A DNA stretch of 64,000 nucleotides. Source: Clostridium_AQ sp900552125. GTDB lineage: Bacteria; Bacillota_I; Bacilli_A; Erysipelotrichales; Erysipelotrichaceae. Shown one piece after another: positions 1 to 9,083 of the stretch. A program made the translations under genes and the position numbers. The notes below the pieces were generated by a model. That model saw only the letters and a list, made by a program, of their open reading frames with translations, did not search any database and had not been told where the DNA came from. The stretch is taken from assembly GCA_037892765.1 (NCBI GenBank), contig JBBKBW010000004.1; one strand, written 5' to 3'. Every line of letters begins with the position of its first letter. The stretch's first letter is position 1.

Positions 1-7
1 CAAAAGA

Positions 8-493
8 ATGGATAGACAAATGCGAAGAAAGAAACAGGAATTATCAATTATAGAATGTGAAGAAATACTTCAACAAGGAACTTCTGGAGTACTTGCATTA
101 GCTGGGAATGATCAATTACCTTATGCAGTACCGATTAGTTATGTTTATGATGGACAAAATCTTTATTTTCATTGTGCAAAAAGTGGTCATAAATTAGATA
201 TACTTAGAGAAAATTCAAAGGTATCTTTTTGTGTAATTGCGCAGGATGATATTGTGCCTGAAAAATATACTACCTTATATCGGAGTGTTATTGTGTTTGG
301 GAAAATGGAAATTATTACAGATGATGAAGAAAAACGATTGACGATTGAAAAACTAGCGATAAAATATCATCCATTGGATACGATGGAAGGAAGAGAAAAG
401 GAAATTGAAAAAGATTGGGATTATTTCTATATGTTGAAGATGATTCCAGAAAAGATATCTGGTAAGAAATCTATTGAATTAGTAAATAAGTAG
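8..493 (+). CDS. Pyridoxamine 5'-phosphate oxidase-like flavoprotein
   Basis: This 161-residue protein has the look of the PNPOx-like split-barrel family that includes NimA-type proteins. It begins with a Met-Arg-Arg-Lys-Lys-Gln segment, followed by the core with Tyr-Ala-Val-Pro-Ile-Ser-Tyr-Val (about residues 39-46) and the YFHCAKSGHK segment, typical of the flavin-binding sheet. Members bind FMN or haem and act in the cytoplasm; some reduce nitroaromatic compounds, but the substrate here cannot be told. The ATG at position 8 precedes the usual family N-terminus, so the gene is probably complete. No neighbour shares an operon with it in view; a gap of about 145 bases follows. Confidence 0.8.
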   Translation: MDRQMRRKKQELSIIECEEILQQGTSGVLALAGNDQLPYAVPISYVYDGQNLYFHCAKSGHKLDILRENSKVSFCVIAQDDIVPEKYTTLYRSVIVFGKMEIITDDEEKRLTIEKLAIKYHPLDTMEGREKEIEKDWDYFYMLKMIPEKISGKKSIELVNK

Positions 494-639
494 TGGAGTG
501 GGCTGATGCCTGCTTTTATTCATTTTAGGCATGGGACAATATGTTTTATAAGTATTCGACATGAGTAAACTACGTGATTATAATGTAAATGTAAAGAGGG
601 AATGTGATAGGGGGATAAAGTTTGAGAGGAGGACTATGT

Positions 640-1809
640 ATGTTAGGAAATTTTCGTTATTGTAACCCAACTGCTTTGTATTTTGGAGATAATGCTTTAG
701 ATTATCTAGATGATGAGCTGACAAAATATGGTGAAAATGTAGTGCTTGTATATGGTGGTGGATCCATTAAAAAGAATGGTATTTATGATGAAGTAATTGA
801 AAAATTAAAGAAGAATGGAAAACAAGTGGCAGAGATTGCAGGTGTTATGCCAAATCCGACTTTAGCAAAGCTATATGAAGGAATTAATATCGCAAGAAAG
901 CATCAAGCTGATTTTATCCTTGCGGTAGGCGGAGGTTCTGTCTGTGATTATGCGAAAGCTTTATCTGTGTCTATTCATTGTGATGAAGATCCTTGGGATA
1001 AATATTATTTGAAATTTGAAGAACCTGTATGTGAAATTGTTCCTGTAGGATGTGTATTAACCATGGTAGGTACTGGTTCTGAAATGAATGCTGGTGCAGT
1101 TATTACAAATACAGAACAGAAAATGAAGATTGGACATGTATTTGCTAGTGAAGATGTCATGCCTAAATTTTCAATCTTAAATCCAACTTATACACTTACA
1201 TTACCTCATTATCAGATGGTATCTGGTATTTATGATATCTTTAATCATATTTGTGAACAGTATTTTTCTGGGGAAGATGATAATACCAGTGATTATATTA
1301 GTGAAGGATTAATGAAATCTTTGATCCATTCTAGTCGTATTGCGAATAAAGATCCACAAAATTATGAAGCCAGAAGTAATATTATGTGGACTGCTACTTG
1401 GGCATTAAATACTTTAATTGCGAAAGGGAAATCTACTGATTGGATGGTACACATGATTGGACAGGCAGTTGGTGCACATACAAATGCGACTCATGGAATG
1501 ACATTATCTGCAGTTTCATTACCATATTATCGTTACATCATGAAAGATGGATTAGCAAAATTCAAACGTTTTGCGATGCAGGTTTGGGATGTAGATCCAA
1601 GTAATAAAAGTGATGAGGAAATTGCGGAAGAAGGTCTAGCTAAAATGGAAGAGTGGATGAATGAGCTAGGCTTGGTAATGCACATTAGTGAGTTTGGAGT
1701 AAATGAAAATCAGCTTGACGATATTGTTAAGTCTACTATTATTTTAACGGATGGATATAAAGTATTAAATGCAGAGGATGTCGCGAATATTTTAAAAGCA
1801 AGCTTATAG
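640..1809 (+). CDS. Iron-containing alcohol dehydrogenase (butanol dehydrogenase-like)
   Basis: The 389-residue product belongs to the group III iron-dependent alcohol dehydrogenases, close to the BdhA/YqhD type. It likely reduces aldehydes to alcohols with NAD(P)H in the cytoplasm during fermentation. The nucleotide-binding GGGSV motif follows LAVGGG at about residue 93, and the metal-binding region is visible as DIFNHICEQY followed by a later stretch with HGMTLS. The ATG at 640 is chosen because a GAGAGGAGG ribosome site ends seven bases before it; an in-frame TTG at 622 lies before that site. A clear terminator follows, so the gene is probably monocistronic. Confidence 0.9.
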   Translation: MLGNFRYCNPTALYFGDNALDYLDDELTKYGENVVLVYGGGSIKKNGIYDEVIEKLKKNGKQVAEIAGVMPNPTLAKLYEGINIARKHQADFILAVGGGSVCDYAKALSVSIHCDEDPWDKYYLKFEEPVCEIVPVGCVLTMVGTGSEMNAGAVITNTEQKMKIGHVFASEDVMPKFSILNPTYTLTLPHYQMVSGIYDIFNHICEQYFSGEDDNTSDYISEGLMKSLIHSSRIANKDPQNYEARSNIMWTATWALNTLIAKGKSTDWMVHMIGQAVGAHTNATHGMTLSAVSLPYYRYIMKDGLAKFKRFAMQVWDVDPSNKSDEEIAEEGLAKMEEWMNELGLVMHISEFGVNENQLDDIVKSTIILTDGYKVLNAEDVANILKASL

Positions 1810-1816
1810 TTTGTAT

Positions 1817-1851
1817 TGGACAGATTCCGAATATGGAACTGTCCATTTTTT
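1817..1851 (+). terminator. Rho-independent terminator after the alcohol dehydrogenase
   Basis: TGGACAG (1817-1823) pairs with CTGTCCA (1839-1845), with an inner TTCC/GGAA pairing in the loop, and six T follow. It lies directly downstream of the dehydrogenase stop. Confidence 0.85.
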
Positions 1852-1934
1852 GTTTATTTTGAAATTCAAAAGTATATGTAGAAAGTATTTTTGTACAGGT
1901 GTATAATGGAAACAAAAAAGATAGGAGTGATTAT

Positions 1935-3932
1935 ATGAAGAAGCAGATTGAATTAAGAGATTTTTTAGATTTCAAGTTTATAAGTAATTTATCTTTTTCA
2001 CCTAATGAGGAGTATGGGGCTTTTGTGGTCAGTACTTGTGATGAAGATAAGAATAACTATCGAAGTTATTTGTACTCTAGTGATGGAGATAACTATCGTC
2101 AGCTAACTAGTTATGGGAAAGAATCTTTATATATTTGGGATAATAATGAAACGATTTTATTTGCGAATATGCGAGATGAAGAAGATCGTAAAGCGGTTGA
2201 AAAAGGTGAGGAGCGTACTGTTTTCTATCGGATTCATCTTCGTGGAGGAGAAGCTGTTAAGGCTTTTACCTTACCTTTCTTTGTGACTGCTATTAAGAAG
2301 GTAAAGGATGGTACTTATCTATTTAGTGCTGATTTCCATATGCGTTATTCTACTATGTATCAGGTAAATGATGAACAAAAGAAAGCATTATTAAAAGAGA
2401 AAAAAGATATGCAGGATTATGAGGTTTTGGATGAATTGCCTTTCTATGGGAATGGATTAGGTTACATTAATTCAAAGCGTAATTCTTTATTCTTATATGA
2501 AGAAAGTACTGGTGAAATTACACGTATCAGTGAAGAAACTATGGATGTTTCTGATTTTGAAATTACTGAAGATGGAAGTATTGTTTATTATGTAGGGGAG
2601 GCTTATAGCCAGAAACCATTATTAAAAGATGGAGTTTATCAGTATAATATTGTGAACAAGACTACGAAAGAAATATTGACTCCAGAAGTGTATTCTGTAA
2701 AGAAATTGTTTGTATGGGATAAGGATTTGTATGTACTTGCCAGTGATCAGAAAATGTATGGTATGAATGAAAATGGGAAATTCTATCATTTAGGATTTGA
2801 TGGCACAATGATATTGTTTGCGGATTATGAAGATTCTATTGGTTCCAGTGTGGGCAGTGATTGTCGCTATGGCGGTGGAAAAAGTGTGCAGATCTATGGG
2901 GATAAATTATATTTCATTACTACTGTATATAATCGAAGCGTTGTATATGCATTAGATAAAGATGGACATATTTCTAGTGTATATGATAATGAAGGCAGTG
3001 TTGATGCGATTGCGATTGCGAAAGGTAAACTGTATTTTATTGGTATGCAGGATATGCGATTACAGGAAGTATATTGTTTCGATATGGAAACTAAGACTGT
3101 TCAGCAGATAACTACATTGAATGAACATTTCTTTGAAGAAAAGGATATTCGTCCTTGTATTCCTTGTAATATAAAACAAGGGGATATGGAAATCTATGGA
3201 TGGGTATTAACACCTAGTAATTATGATGAAAATAAAACCTATCCGGCAATTCTAGATATTCATGGTGGTCCAAAGACAGTGTATGGAGAAGTGTATTATC
3301 ATGAGATGCAGGTTTGGGCTAATATGGGATATTTTGTATTCTTTATGAATCCTCGCGGTGGAGATGGAAGAGGTAATAGTTTTGCGGACATTCGTGGTAA
3401 ATATGGAACAATTGATTATGATGATCTGATGAAATTTACCGATGAGGTTTTAAAACAATATCCAGCGATTGACGCAAGTCGAGTTGGAGTGACAGGAGGA
3501 AGCTATGGAGGCTTTATGACTAACTGGATCATTACACATACAAATCGTTTTAAAGCAGCCGCAAGTCAGCGTTCAATTTCCAACTGGATAAGCTTTGCGC
3601 ATACTTCTGATATTGGAGATTTCTTTGCGAAGGATCAGCAGGCAGCCGATACTTGGAGTAACGTTGAAAAATTATGGTGGCATTCTCCTTTGAAATATGC
3701 AGATCAATGTCAGACTCCAACTTTATTTATTCACAGTAATGAAGACTATCGCTGTCCATATAGTGAAGGATTACAGATGTATAGTGCTTTATGTGCGCAT
3801 GGAGTAGAGACTCGTTTATGTATGTTTAAGGGTGAAAACCATGAGTTATCAAGAAGTGGAAAACCAAAACATCGTGTAAAACGAATAGAAGAGATATCCA
3901 ACTGGATGCATCATTATCTGATGCAGAAATAG
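1935..3932 (+). CDS. S9 family prolyl oligopeptidase-like serine peptidase
   Basis: The 665-residue protein has the two-part layout of S9 peptidases: an N-terminal beta-propeller-like region (about residues 1-395) and a C-terminal alpha/beta hydrolase domain. The nucleophile motif GGSYGGF lies near residue 520, the catalytic Asp is probably in NEDYRCP, and the His in GENHELS near the C-terminus. It should cleave short peptides or remove N-terminal residues; no signal peptide is seen, so it is cytoplasmic. The ATG at 1935 is preferred over an in-frame ATG at 1899 because AGGAG ends seven bases before it. A strong terminator follows. Confidence 0.9.
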   Translation: MKKQIELRDFLDFKFISNLSFSPNEEYGAFVVSTCDEDKNNYRSYLYSSDGDNYRQLTSYGKESLYIWDNNETILFANMRDEEDRKAVEKGEERTVFYRIHLRGGEAVKAFTLPFFVTAIKKVKDGTYLFSADFHMRYSTMYQVNDEQKKALLKEKKDMQDYEVLDELPFYGNGLGYINSKRNSLFLYEESTGEITRISEETMDVSDFEITEDGSIVYYVGEAYSQKPLLKDGVYQYNIVNKTTKEILTPEVYSVKKLFVWDKDLYVLASDQKMYGMNENGKFYHLGFDGTMILFADYEDSIGSSVGSDCRYGGGKSVQIYGDKLYFITTVYNRSVVYALDKDGHISSVYDNEGSVDAIAIAKGKLYFIGMQDMRLQEVYCFDMETKTVQQITTLNEHFFEEKDIRPCIPCNIKQGDMEIYGWVLTPSNYDENKTYPAILDIHGGPKTVYGEVYYHEMQVWANMGYFVFFMNPRGGDGRGNSFADIRGKYGTIDYDDLMKFTDEVLKQYPAIDASRVGVTGGSYGGFMTNWIITHTNRFKAAASQRSISNWISFAHTSDIGDFFAKDQQAADTWSNVEKLWWHSPLKYADQCQTPTLFIHSNEDYRCPYSEGLQMYSALCAHGVETRLCMFKGENHELSRSGKPKHRVKRIEEISNWMHHYLMQK

Positions 3933-3940
3933 ACCTTTTT

Positions 3941-3979
3941 GCGTATTCTATGGAAATGTTGATAGAATACGCTTTTTTT
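3941..3979 (+). terminator. Rho-independent terminator after the S9 peptidase
   Basis: An 11-bp perfect stem beginning GCGTATTC (3941-3951) pairs with 3962-3972 and is followed by seven T. Confidence 0.9.
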
Positions 3980-3980
3980 G

Positions 3981-4009
3981 TTCGATGAATAAAGAAAACG
4001 TGGTATAAT
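3981..4009 (+). promoter_or_regulatory. Candidate promoter of the aminotransferase operon
   Basis: A perfect TATAAT at 4004-4009 sits 17 bases after a poor -35 match, TTCGAT at 3981-3986. It lies between the preceding terminator and the aminotransferase start. Confidence 0.5.
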
Positions 4010-4040
4010 TTTAGACAAATGAGAAGAAAAGAGGGAGACT

Positions 4041-5207
4041 ATGCAATTTTCCAAACGTATGCAGAATTTATCTGAAAGTGTTTTTACAAAACTAGATAGA
4101 GAAAAAGATGCTATGTTGAAAAAAGGTAGAAAAATATATGATTTTACAATTGGATCACCAAAGATAGCACCTAGTAAAGAAGTCATGAATGCACTTGTTC
4201 AGGAAGCTATGAAAAAAGAAAGTTATATGTATTCTTTACATGATACAAAAGAATTAAAGGAAACTATTCAGAACTGGTATAAGAATCGATATCATGCGGA
4301 TTTAGAAGAAGATGAAATTTTATCCTTACAGGGTTCACAAGAAGGCTTGGCACATATTGCGCTGGCTTTATGTGATGAAGGAGATATTGTCTTAATACCT
4401 GCACCTAGTTATCCGATTTTTGCGAATGGGCCTAAAATTGCAGGAGCTAAGGTATATGAAATGCCAATGAAAAAGGAACATGATTATCTGATTCAGTTTA
4501 AGGATATACCAGAAGATATAGCGAAGAAAGCAAAAATGATGATAATATCTTATCCAAACAATCCAACAGGCGCAACAGCTCCAGATTCTTTCTATGAAGA
4601 GCTGATTCGTTTTGCGAAAAAATATGATATTATCGTTATTCATGATACTGCCTATAGCAATTTAGTGTTTGATGGAGAAGAAGGCAAGAGTTTTCTAAGT
4701 TATGAAGGTGCCAAGGATATTGGTATTGAATTTAATTCATTTAGTAAAACATATGGTATGGCAGGAGCTAGAATTGGTATTTGTGTTGGAAATAAAGAAG
4801 TTGTTGATGTGTTAAGGCGATTAAAAAGCAATATTGATTATGGAATGTTTTTGCCAATTCAAAAAGCTGCGATTGCGGCATTGACACAAGATCAGTCTAT
4901 CGTGAAAGAAACTAGAGATATTTATCAGAGAAGAAGAGATCGCATTGTGGAAGGCGCAAGAGAAGCAGGATGGATGATTGAACCTTGTAAGAGCACGATG
5001 TTTTTATGGGCAGAAATTCCAGAAGGATATCAGGATAGTGAGAGCTTTGCGTTAACTTTATTACAAACATGTGGGATTTTAGTTACTCCAGGCAGTTCTT
5101 TTGGAAAATATGGTGAAGGTTTTGTGAGAATCGCCTTAGTACAGGATGATGATGTAATCGAAGAAGCATTAGCAGTTTTAAAAGAAAGTGGACTTTTTAA
5201 AAAATGA
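4041..5207 (+). CDS. Class I/II PLP-dependent aminotransferase
   Basis: This 388-residue protein is a fold-type I aminotransferase of the aspartate/LL-diaminopimelate group. The cofactor-binding lysine is in SFSKTYGMAG near residue 235, preceded by the NNPTG motif (about residue 172) and the HD.AY segment typical of the family. It transfers an amino group between an amino acid and a 2-oxo acid in the cytoplasm; the substrate cannot be assigned. AGAGGGAG precedes the ATG. The stop overlaps the start of the next gene (ATGA), which indicates translational coupling with the S51 peptidase-like gene. Confidence 0.9.
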   Translation: MQFSKRMQNLSESVFTKLDREKDAMLKKGRKIYDFTIGSPKIAPSKEVMNALVQEAMKKESYMYSLHDTKELKETIQNWYKNRYHADLEEDEILSLQGSQEGLAHIALALCDEGDIVLIPAPSYPIFANGPKIAGAKVYEMPMKKEHDYLIQFKDIPEDIAKKAKMMIISYPNNPTGATAPDSFYEELIRFAKKYDIIVIHDTAYSNLVFDGEEGKSFLSYEGAKDIGIEFNSFSKTYGMAGARIGICVGNKEVVDVLRRLKSNIDYGMFLPIQKAAIAALTQDQSIVKETRDIYQRRRDRIVEGAREAGWMIEPCKSTMFLWAEIPEGYQDSESFALTLLQTCGILVTPGSSFGKYGEGFVRIALVQDDDVIEEALAVLKESGLFKK

Positions 5208-5803
5208 GAACATTGATTGCGATTGGAGGAGGCAGCTTTCAAAAAGGTGAAACAAGAAAGATTGATGAATATGCCATTTCACGTTGTAATTCAGAAAAGC
5301 CAAAAGTCTTGTTTCTAGGAGCTGCTAGTCGTGATGATCAGGGATATGCAAAGCGATTTAAACAATATTATCGAAGTTTAGGCTGTGAAGTAGAAGCTTT
5401 ACGTTTGTTGCATACAAAACTTAGTGATGAAGAAATAGCTAAAAAATTTGAAGAAAAAGATCTTTTATATTTAGGAGCTGGAGATACAACTCTTCTTATG
5501 GAACAGCTAGAGGCTCATCAATTAATAGAAGTTATACGTAAACAATATGAACACGGACTTGTTGTGTGTGGTCTAAGTGCAGGTGCTAATGTACTCTTTG
5601 ATCAAGGCTATAGTCAAAGTGAAGATGACTTTTCTCTTGTGGATGGAATGCATTTAATCGAAGGTGTTTTTTGTCCGCATTATCAAAAAGAAGAGCGTAA
5701 AGGATTTGATGTATTAGATACAGGATCTATACGAAAGATTGGCTGTGTAGATAAAGCTGCTTTTGTGCAAGAAGATGATAAAGAGTTTTTTCTTGAAGGA
5801 TGA
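5204..5803 (+). CDS. Peptidase S51 / type 1 glutamine amidotransferase-like protein
   Basis: The 199-residue product resembles the S51 family (peptidase E, cyanophycinase). The nucleophile elbow GLSAGAN is near residue 125, after the YLGAGDT motif that forms part of the active site. Family members hydrolyse N-terminal aspartyl dipeptides or cyanophycin. Its start overlaps the aminotransferase stop by the sequence ATGA, so the two are made together, perhaps in peptide or amino-acid salvage. No signal peptide is visible. The stop codon lies inside the stem of the terminator that ends the operon. Confidence 0.85.
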   Translation: MRTLIAIGGGSFQKGETRKIDEYAISRCNSEKPKVLFLGAASRDDQGYAKRFKQYYRSLGCEVEALRLLHTKLSDEEIAKKFEEKDLLYLGAGDTTLLMEQLEAHQLIEVIRKQYEHGLVVCGLSAGANVLFDQGYSQSEDDFSLVDGMHLIEGVFCPHYQKEERKGFDVLDTGSIRKIGCVDKAAFVQEDDKEFFLEG

Positions 5804-5816
5804 AAAAGCTCTTTTT
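5780..5816 (+). terminator. Terminator overlapping the end of the S51 gene
   Basis: AAAGAG plus a T-rich arm (5780-5792) pairs with GAAAAAG-CTCTTT (5802-5814) with one mismatch. The downstream T tract is short. Confidence 0.65.
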
Positions 5817-5860
5817 GCTTTATAGAACATCCGTTATTTTAAAGTAAAAAGGGAAATTAC

Positions 5861-5889
5861 TTGCAAATTGTTTCATTTTTGTCTATAAT
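5861..5889 (+). promoter_or_regulatory. Promoter of the purine permease gene
   Basis: TTGCAA (5861-5866), a 17-base spacer and a perfect TATAAT (5884-5889) lie just before the guanine riboswitch. Confidence 0.8.
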
Positions 5890-5906
5890 GAACAGGTCTT
5901 AAAGAA

Positions 5907-5971
5907 CATCGTATATACTTTCGAGAATGGTGAAAGCGTTTCTACCTGAAAACCTATTTCAGACTACGATG
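5907..5971 (+). promoter_or_regulatory. Purine (guanine-class) riboswitch aptamer
   Basis: The P1 stem is formed by CATCGTA and TACGATG at the two ends. Between them are TATACTT, the conserved GTTTCTACC block, a second hairpin loop, and GACTA before the closing P1 strand. The C in GACTA corresponds to the ligand-pairing base that marks guanine/hypoxanthine rather than adenine sensing. It lies upstream of a terminator and a purine permease, as expected for an OFF switch. Confidence 0.92.
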
Positions 5972-5983
5972 AAGGGATATATG

Positions 5984-6011
5984 AATGCTGCTTTTTTTGC
6001 GGTATTTTTTT
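5984..6011 (+). terminator. Riboswitch expression platform terminator
   Basis: AATGCTGC (5984-5991) pairs with GCGGTATT (5999-6006), with wobble pairs and a seven-T loop, then a T run. It would stop transcription when purine is bound. Confidence 0.75.
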
Positions 6012-6037
6012 GTTTGTAAAGACAGAAAGAGGGTACT

Positions 6038-7372
6038 ATGTTAGAAAAAGTGTTTAAATTAAAAGAAAAGCAGACAACTGTGAAAACGGAAATTATTGCA
6101 GGTATTACGACATTTTTAGCGATGGCGTATATCTTAGGGGTCAATCCAGCAATTCTTCATGATTCTGGTATGGACGTTTCGTCTGTTTTTATGGCAACCG
6201 CTATTTCTGCCGGATTTGCAAGTATTGTAATGGGGGTTATTGCTAATTATCCAGTGGCTTTAGCAGCTGGTATGGGAGTCAATGCATTATTTGCTTATAC
6301 CATTTGCGGACAGATGGGAATGAGCTGGCAGGCTGCTTTAGCAGGTGTATTTGTTTCTGGTTTAATTTTTATTGTGATTTCTGTTACTGGAATTCGTAAA
6401 GTGATTATTAATGCGATTCCTAAGCAATTAAAGATGGCGATCGGTGCAGGTATTGGTTTCTTTATTGCATTTGTAGGATTGAAAAATGCTGGGATTATTG
6501 CAGGAAGTGAATCTACTTTTGTGACAATTGGAAATTTTGCGGATCCTACAGTTTTATTAGCTTTATTTGGTATTATCATTACTATTGCGTTGATTGTGAA
6601 AAAAGTTCCAGCAGCAGTATTTGTAGGGATGGTTATTACTGCAGTAGTTGGAATTATCTGTGGTAGTGTATTTGGTTTGGAAGGAATGCCAGCATTGCCT
6701 GAAAGTATGTTTGAAGTAAATTTTGAAATGCAGGCAGCAGGTTCATTTATGGAAGGAATGGGAGAGCTATTTGCGAATCCGTTAAAAGCTTTTGTTATTA
6801 TCTTCTCTTTCCTATTCGTTGATTTCTTTGATACAGCAGGAACATTAGTTGCGGTAGCGAATCGAATTGGTTTAGTAAATGAAAAAGGTGAATTGGAAAA
6901 TGTAGAACGTGCATTACTTGCGGATGCAATTGGTACTGTTGCAGGGGCTGCTTTAGGTACATCTACAGTTACATCTTTCGTAGAATCTACATCTGGTGTT
7001 GAAGTTGGTGGTAGAACAGGATTAACTGCATGTACTACTGGTATCTTATTCTTTGTGTCTATTTTATTCTCACCAATCGTATTATCTGCTGTTACAAATG
7101 CGGTAACTGCACCAGCACTAGTAATCGTTGGTATTTTAATGGCTCAGCAGCTGAAAGAAATTGAATGGGATGAAATGGTGTATGCAATTGCAGGTTTCAT
7201 TACTATTGTGATGATGATTCTTACATATTCAATTTCTAATGGGATTGCATTTGGTTTTATTGCTTATGCTATTGCGATGGTTGCGGCAGGAAAAATCAAA
7301 GAAATTCACATTACAGTTTGGGTGTTAATGGTAATCTTTGTAATTTACTTTGCATTGCCACAATTTATGTAG
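6038..7372 (+). CDS. NCS2 family purine permease
   Basis: The 444-residue protein is a polytopic membrane transporter with about 12-14 hydrophobic segments and no long soluble domain. It belongs to the AzgA-like branch of the NCS2 family (PbuG/PbuO type), which imports hypoxanthine, guanine or adenine with protons. Recognisable stretches include AGITTFLAMAYILGVNP at the N-terminus and FVDFFDTAGTL in the middle. The guanine riboswitch and terminator in its leader indicate repression when purines are abundant. It lies directly upstream of guaA in the same direction, which fits purine salvage. Confidence 0.93.
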   Translation: MLEKVFKLKEKQTTVKTEIIAGITTFLAMAYILGVNPAILHDSGMDVSSVFMATAISAGFASIVMGVIANYPVALAAGMGVNALFAYTICGQMGMSWQAALAGVFVSGLIFIVISVTGIRKVIINAIPKQLKMAIGAGIGFFIAFVGLKNAGIIAGSESTFVTIGNFADPTVLLALFGIIITIALIVKKVPAAVFVGMVITAVVGIICGSVFGLEGMPALPESMFEVNFEMQAAGSFMEGMGELFANPLKAFVIIFSFLFVDFFDTAGTLVAVANRIGLVNEKGELENVERALLADAIGTVAGAALGTSTVTSFVESTSGVEVGGRTGLTACTTGILFFVSILFSPIVLSAVTNAVTAPALVIVGILMAQQLKEIEWDEMVYAIAGFITIVMMILTYSISNGIAFGFIAYAIAMVAAGKIKEIHITVWVLMVIFVIYFALPQFM

Positions 7373-7439
7373 AAATATATTTTAAAATTAAAAAAATAAT
7401 GATATGATTATACATGGAAATAACAACGTTTCTATGCCG

Positions 7440-7473
7440 CCGATACTATACATCTAACTAGTATCGGTTTCTT
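7440..7473 (+). promoter_or_regulatory. Hairpin in the guaA leader
   Basis: CCGATACT (7440-7447) pairs with AGTATCGG (7460-7467), followed by TTTCTT. It could be the terminator of the permease transcript or a regulatory hairpin for guaA. A GTTTCTA block just before it recalls purine aptamers, but the remaining conserved parts are missing. Confidence 0.5.
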
Positions 7474-7489
7474 AATAAGGAGGTTTTTC

Positions 7490-9031
7490 ATGGCTGATAA
7501 GATTATTGTACTTGACTTTGGTAGTCAGTATAACCAGTTAATTGCACGACGTATCCGTGAGTTTGGTGTTTATTCAGAATTACACCCTCATACTCTAACA
7601 TTAGAAGAAATCAAAGCATTTGGTGATGTTAAGGGAATTATTTTCTCTGGTGGGCCAAATAGTGTTTATGATGAAAATGCATTTAAATGCGATCCAGCTA
7701 TTTTTGAATCTGGTATTCCTATTTTAGGTATCTGTTATGGAATGCAGATGACACATTATATGAATGGCGGAAGTGTAAAAGCTTGTGAAGCAAAAGAATA
7801 TGGAAGAACTGAAATTACTGTTGAATCTGATTCTTTATTATTCAAAGGTCTTCCTAAAAAACAAATCGTTTGGATGAGTCATGGGGATCAGGTAGATAAA
7901 CTAGCAGAAGGTTATGTAAAAGATGCATCAAGTGATACATGTACATATGCTGCCACAAGTAATGAAGATAAGAAAATTTATACATTACAGTTCCATCCAG
8001 AAGTTCGTCATTCTGAGTATGGAAATGATATTCTTAAAAACTTCGTATTTGAAGTATGTAAAGCAAACAATGACTGGTCTATGCATAGTTTCGTAGATAT
8101 GGAAATTGAAAAAATTCGCGCAACTGTAGGTTCTGATAAAGTATTATTAGGATTAAGTGGTGGTGTTGATTCATCTGTAGTTGCGGCATTATTGCATAAG
8201 GCAATTGGTGATCAGCTAATTTGTATGTTCATTGATCATGGTCTTCTTCGTAAAGGAGAAGCGGAAAGTGTTATGGAAACATTTGGCCGTGAAATGAATA
8301 TCAACTTAGTGAAGATCGATGCAAAAGATCGTTTCTTAAGTAAATTAGCTGGTGTAAGTGATCCAGAAAAGAAACGTAAAATTATTGGTAATGAATTTGT
8401 GTATACATTTGATGAAGAAGTTAAGAAACTTACTTCTGGTGAAAATATCAAATGGTTAGCACAGGGTACACTATATACCGATGTAATCGAATCCGGTACA
8501 AAAACGGCACAAACAATCAAATCCCATCACAATGTTGGCGGATTGCCAGAAGATATGCAGTTTAAATTGATTGAACCATTAAATACATTGTTTAAGGATG
8601 AAGTTCGTGCATTAGGTACAGAATTAGGATTACCTGATGAAATGGTATGGCGTCAGCCTTTCCCAGGACCAGGTCTTGGTATTCGTGTATTAGGTGATAT
8701 TACAGAAGAAAAATTGGAAATCGTTCGTGAATCTGATTATATCCTTCGTGAAGAAATTGCTAAAGCAGGATTGCAGAAAGAAATCTGGCAGTACTTTACT
8801 TGCTTGACAAATATGCGTTCTGTAGGTGTTATGGGAGATCAGCGTACTTATGATTATGCTGTAGCAATTCGTGCAGTAACATCTATTGATGGTATGACAG
8901 CGGATTGGGCTAAGATTCCATATGAAGTATTAGATGTAATCAGTAATCGTATAGTAAATGAGGTTAAACATGTAAATCGAGTAGTGTATGATATTACAAG
9001 TAAGCCTCCTGGAACAATTGAGTTCGAATAG
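7490..9031 (+). CDS. guaA: GMP synthase (glutamine-hydrolysing)
   Basis: The 513-residue enzyme converts XMP to GMP using ATP and glutamine. The N-terminal class I amidotransferase domain has the nucleophile motif GICYGMQ (about residue 83) and the FHPEV motif (about residue 166). The ATP pyrophosphatase domain has the P-loop SGGVDSS near residue 225, and the C-terminal dimerisation domain ends in the canonical PPGTIEFE. The length is standard. AAGGAGG precedes the ATG. The 3' end is a known integration hotspot for genomic islands, and a mobile element begins just after this gene. The reading frame is intact. Confidence 0.98.
   Translation: MADKIIVLDFGSQYNQLIARRIREFGVYSELHPHTLTLEEIKAFGDVKGIIFSGGPNSVYDENAFKCDPAIFESGIPILGICYGMQMTHYMNGGSVKACEAKEYGRTEITVESDSLLFKGLPKKQIVWMSHGDQVDKLAEGYVKDASSDTCTYAATSNEDKKIYTLQFHPEVRHSEYGNDILKNFVFEVCKANNDWSMHSFVDMEIEKIRATVGSDKVLLGLSGGVDSSVVAALLHKAIGDQLICMFIDHGLLRKGEAESVMETFGREMNINLVKIDAKDRFLSKLAGVSDPEKKRKIIGNEFVYTFDEEVKKLTSGENIKWLAQGTLYTDVIESGTKTAQTIKSHHNVGGLPEDMQFKLIEPLNTLFKDEVRALGTELGLPDEMVWRQPFPGPGLGIRVLGDITEEKLEIVRESDYILREEIAKAGLQKEIWQYFTCLTNMRSVGVMGDQRTYDYAVAIRAVTSIDGMTADWAKIPYEVLDVISNRIVNEVKHVNRVVYDITSKPPGTIEFE
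9020..9030. other. Candidate left attachment site (attL) in the guaA 3' end
   Basis: The sequence GAGTTCGAATA at the very end of guaA resembles GAGTGGGAATA, the core I remember as the guaA attachment site of Tn5801-like elements. An integrase gene lies about 670 bases away. The matching attR must lie beyond position 64000, so the call is inferential. Confidence 0.5.
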
Positions 9032-9046
9032 TACAAACCTCAAAAA

Positions 9047-9071
9047 AGTCCTTTATTTAAGGGCTTTTTTT
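9047..9071 (+). terminator. guaA terminator
   Basis: AGTCCTT (9047-9053) pairs with AAGGGCT (9059-9065) and seven T follow. Confidence 0.85.
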
Positions 9072-9083
9072 CATGCCTATGTA

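Noticed and set aside
7410..7470. A second full purine riboswitch before guaA
   Set aside because: Only the GTTTCTA block is present; P1, the second loop and the GACTA segment are missing, so I list only a hairpin.
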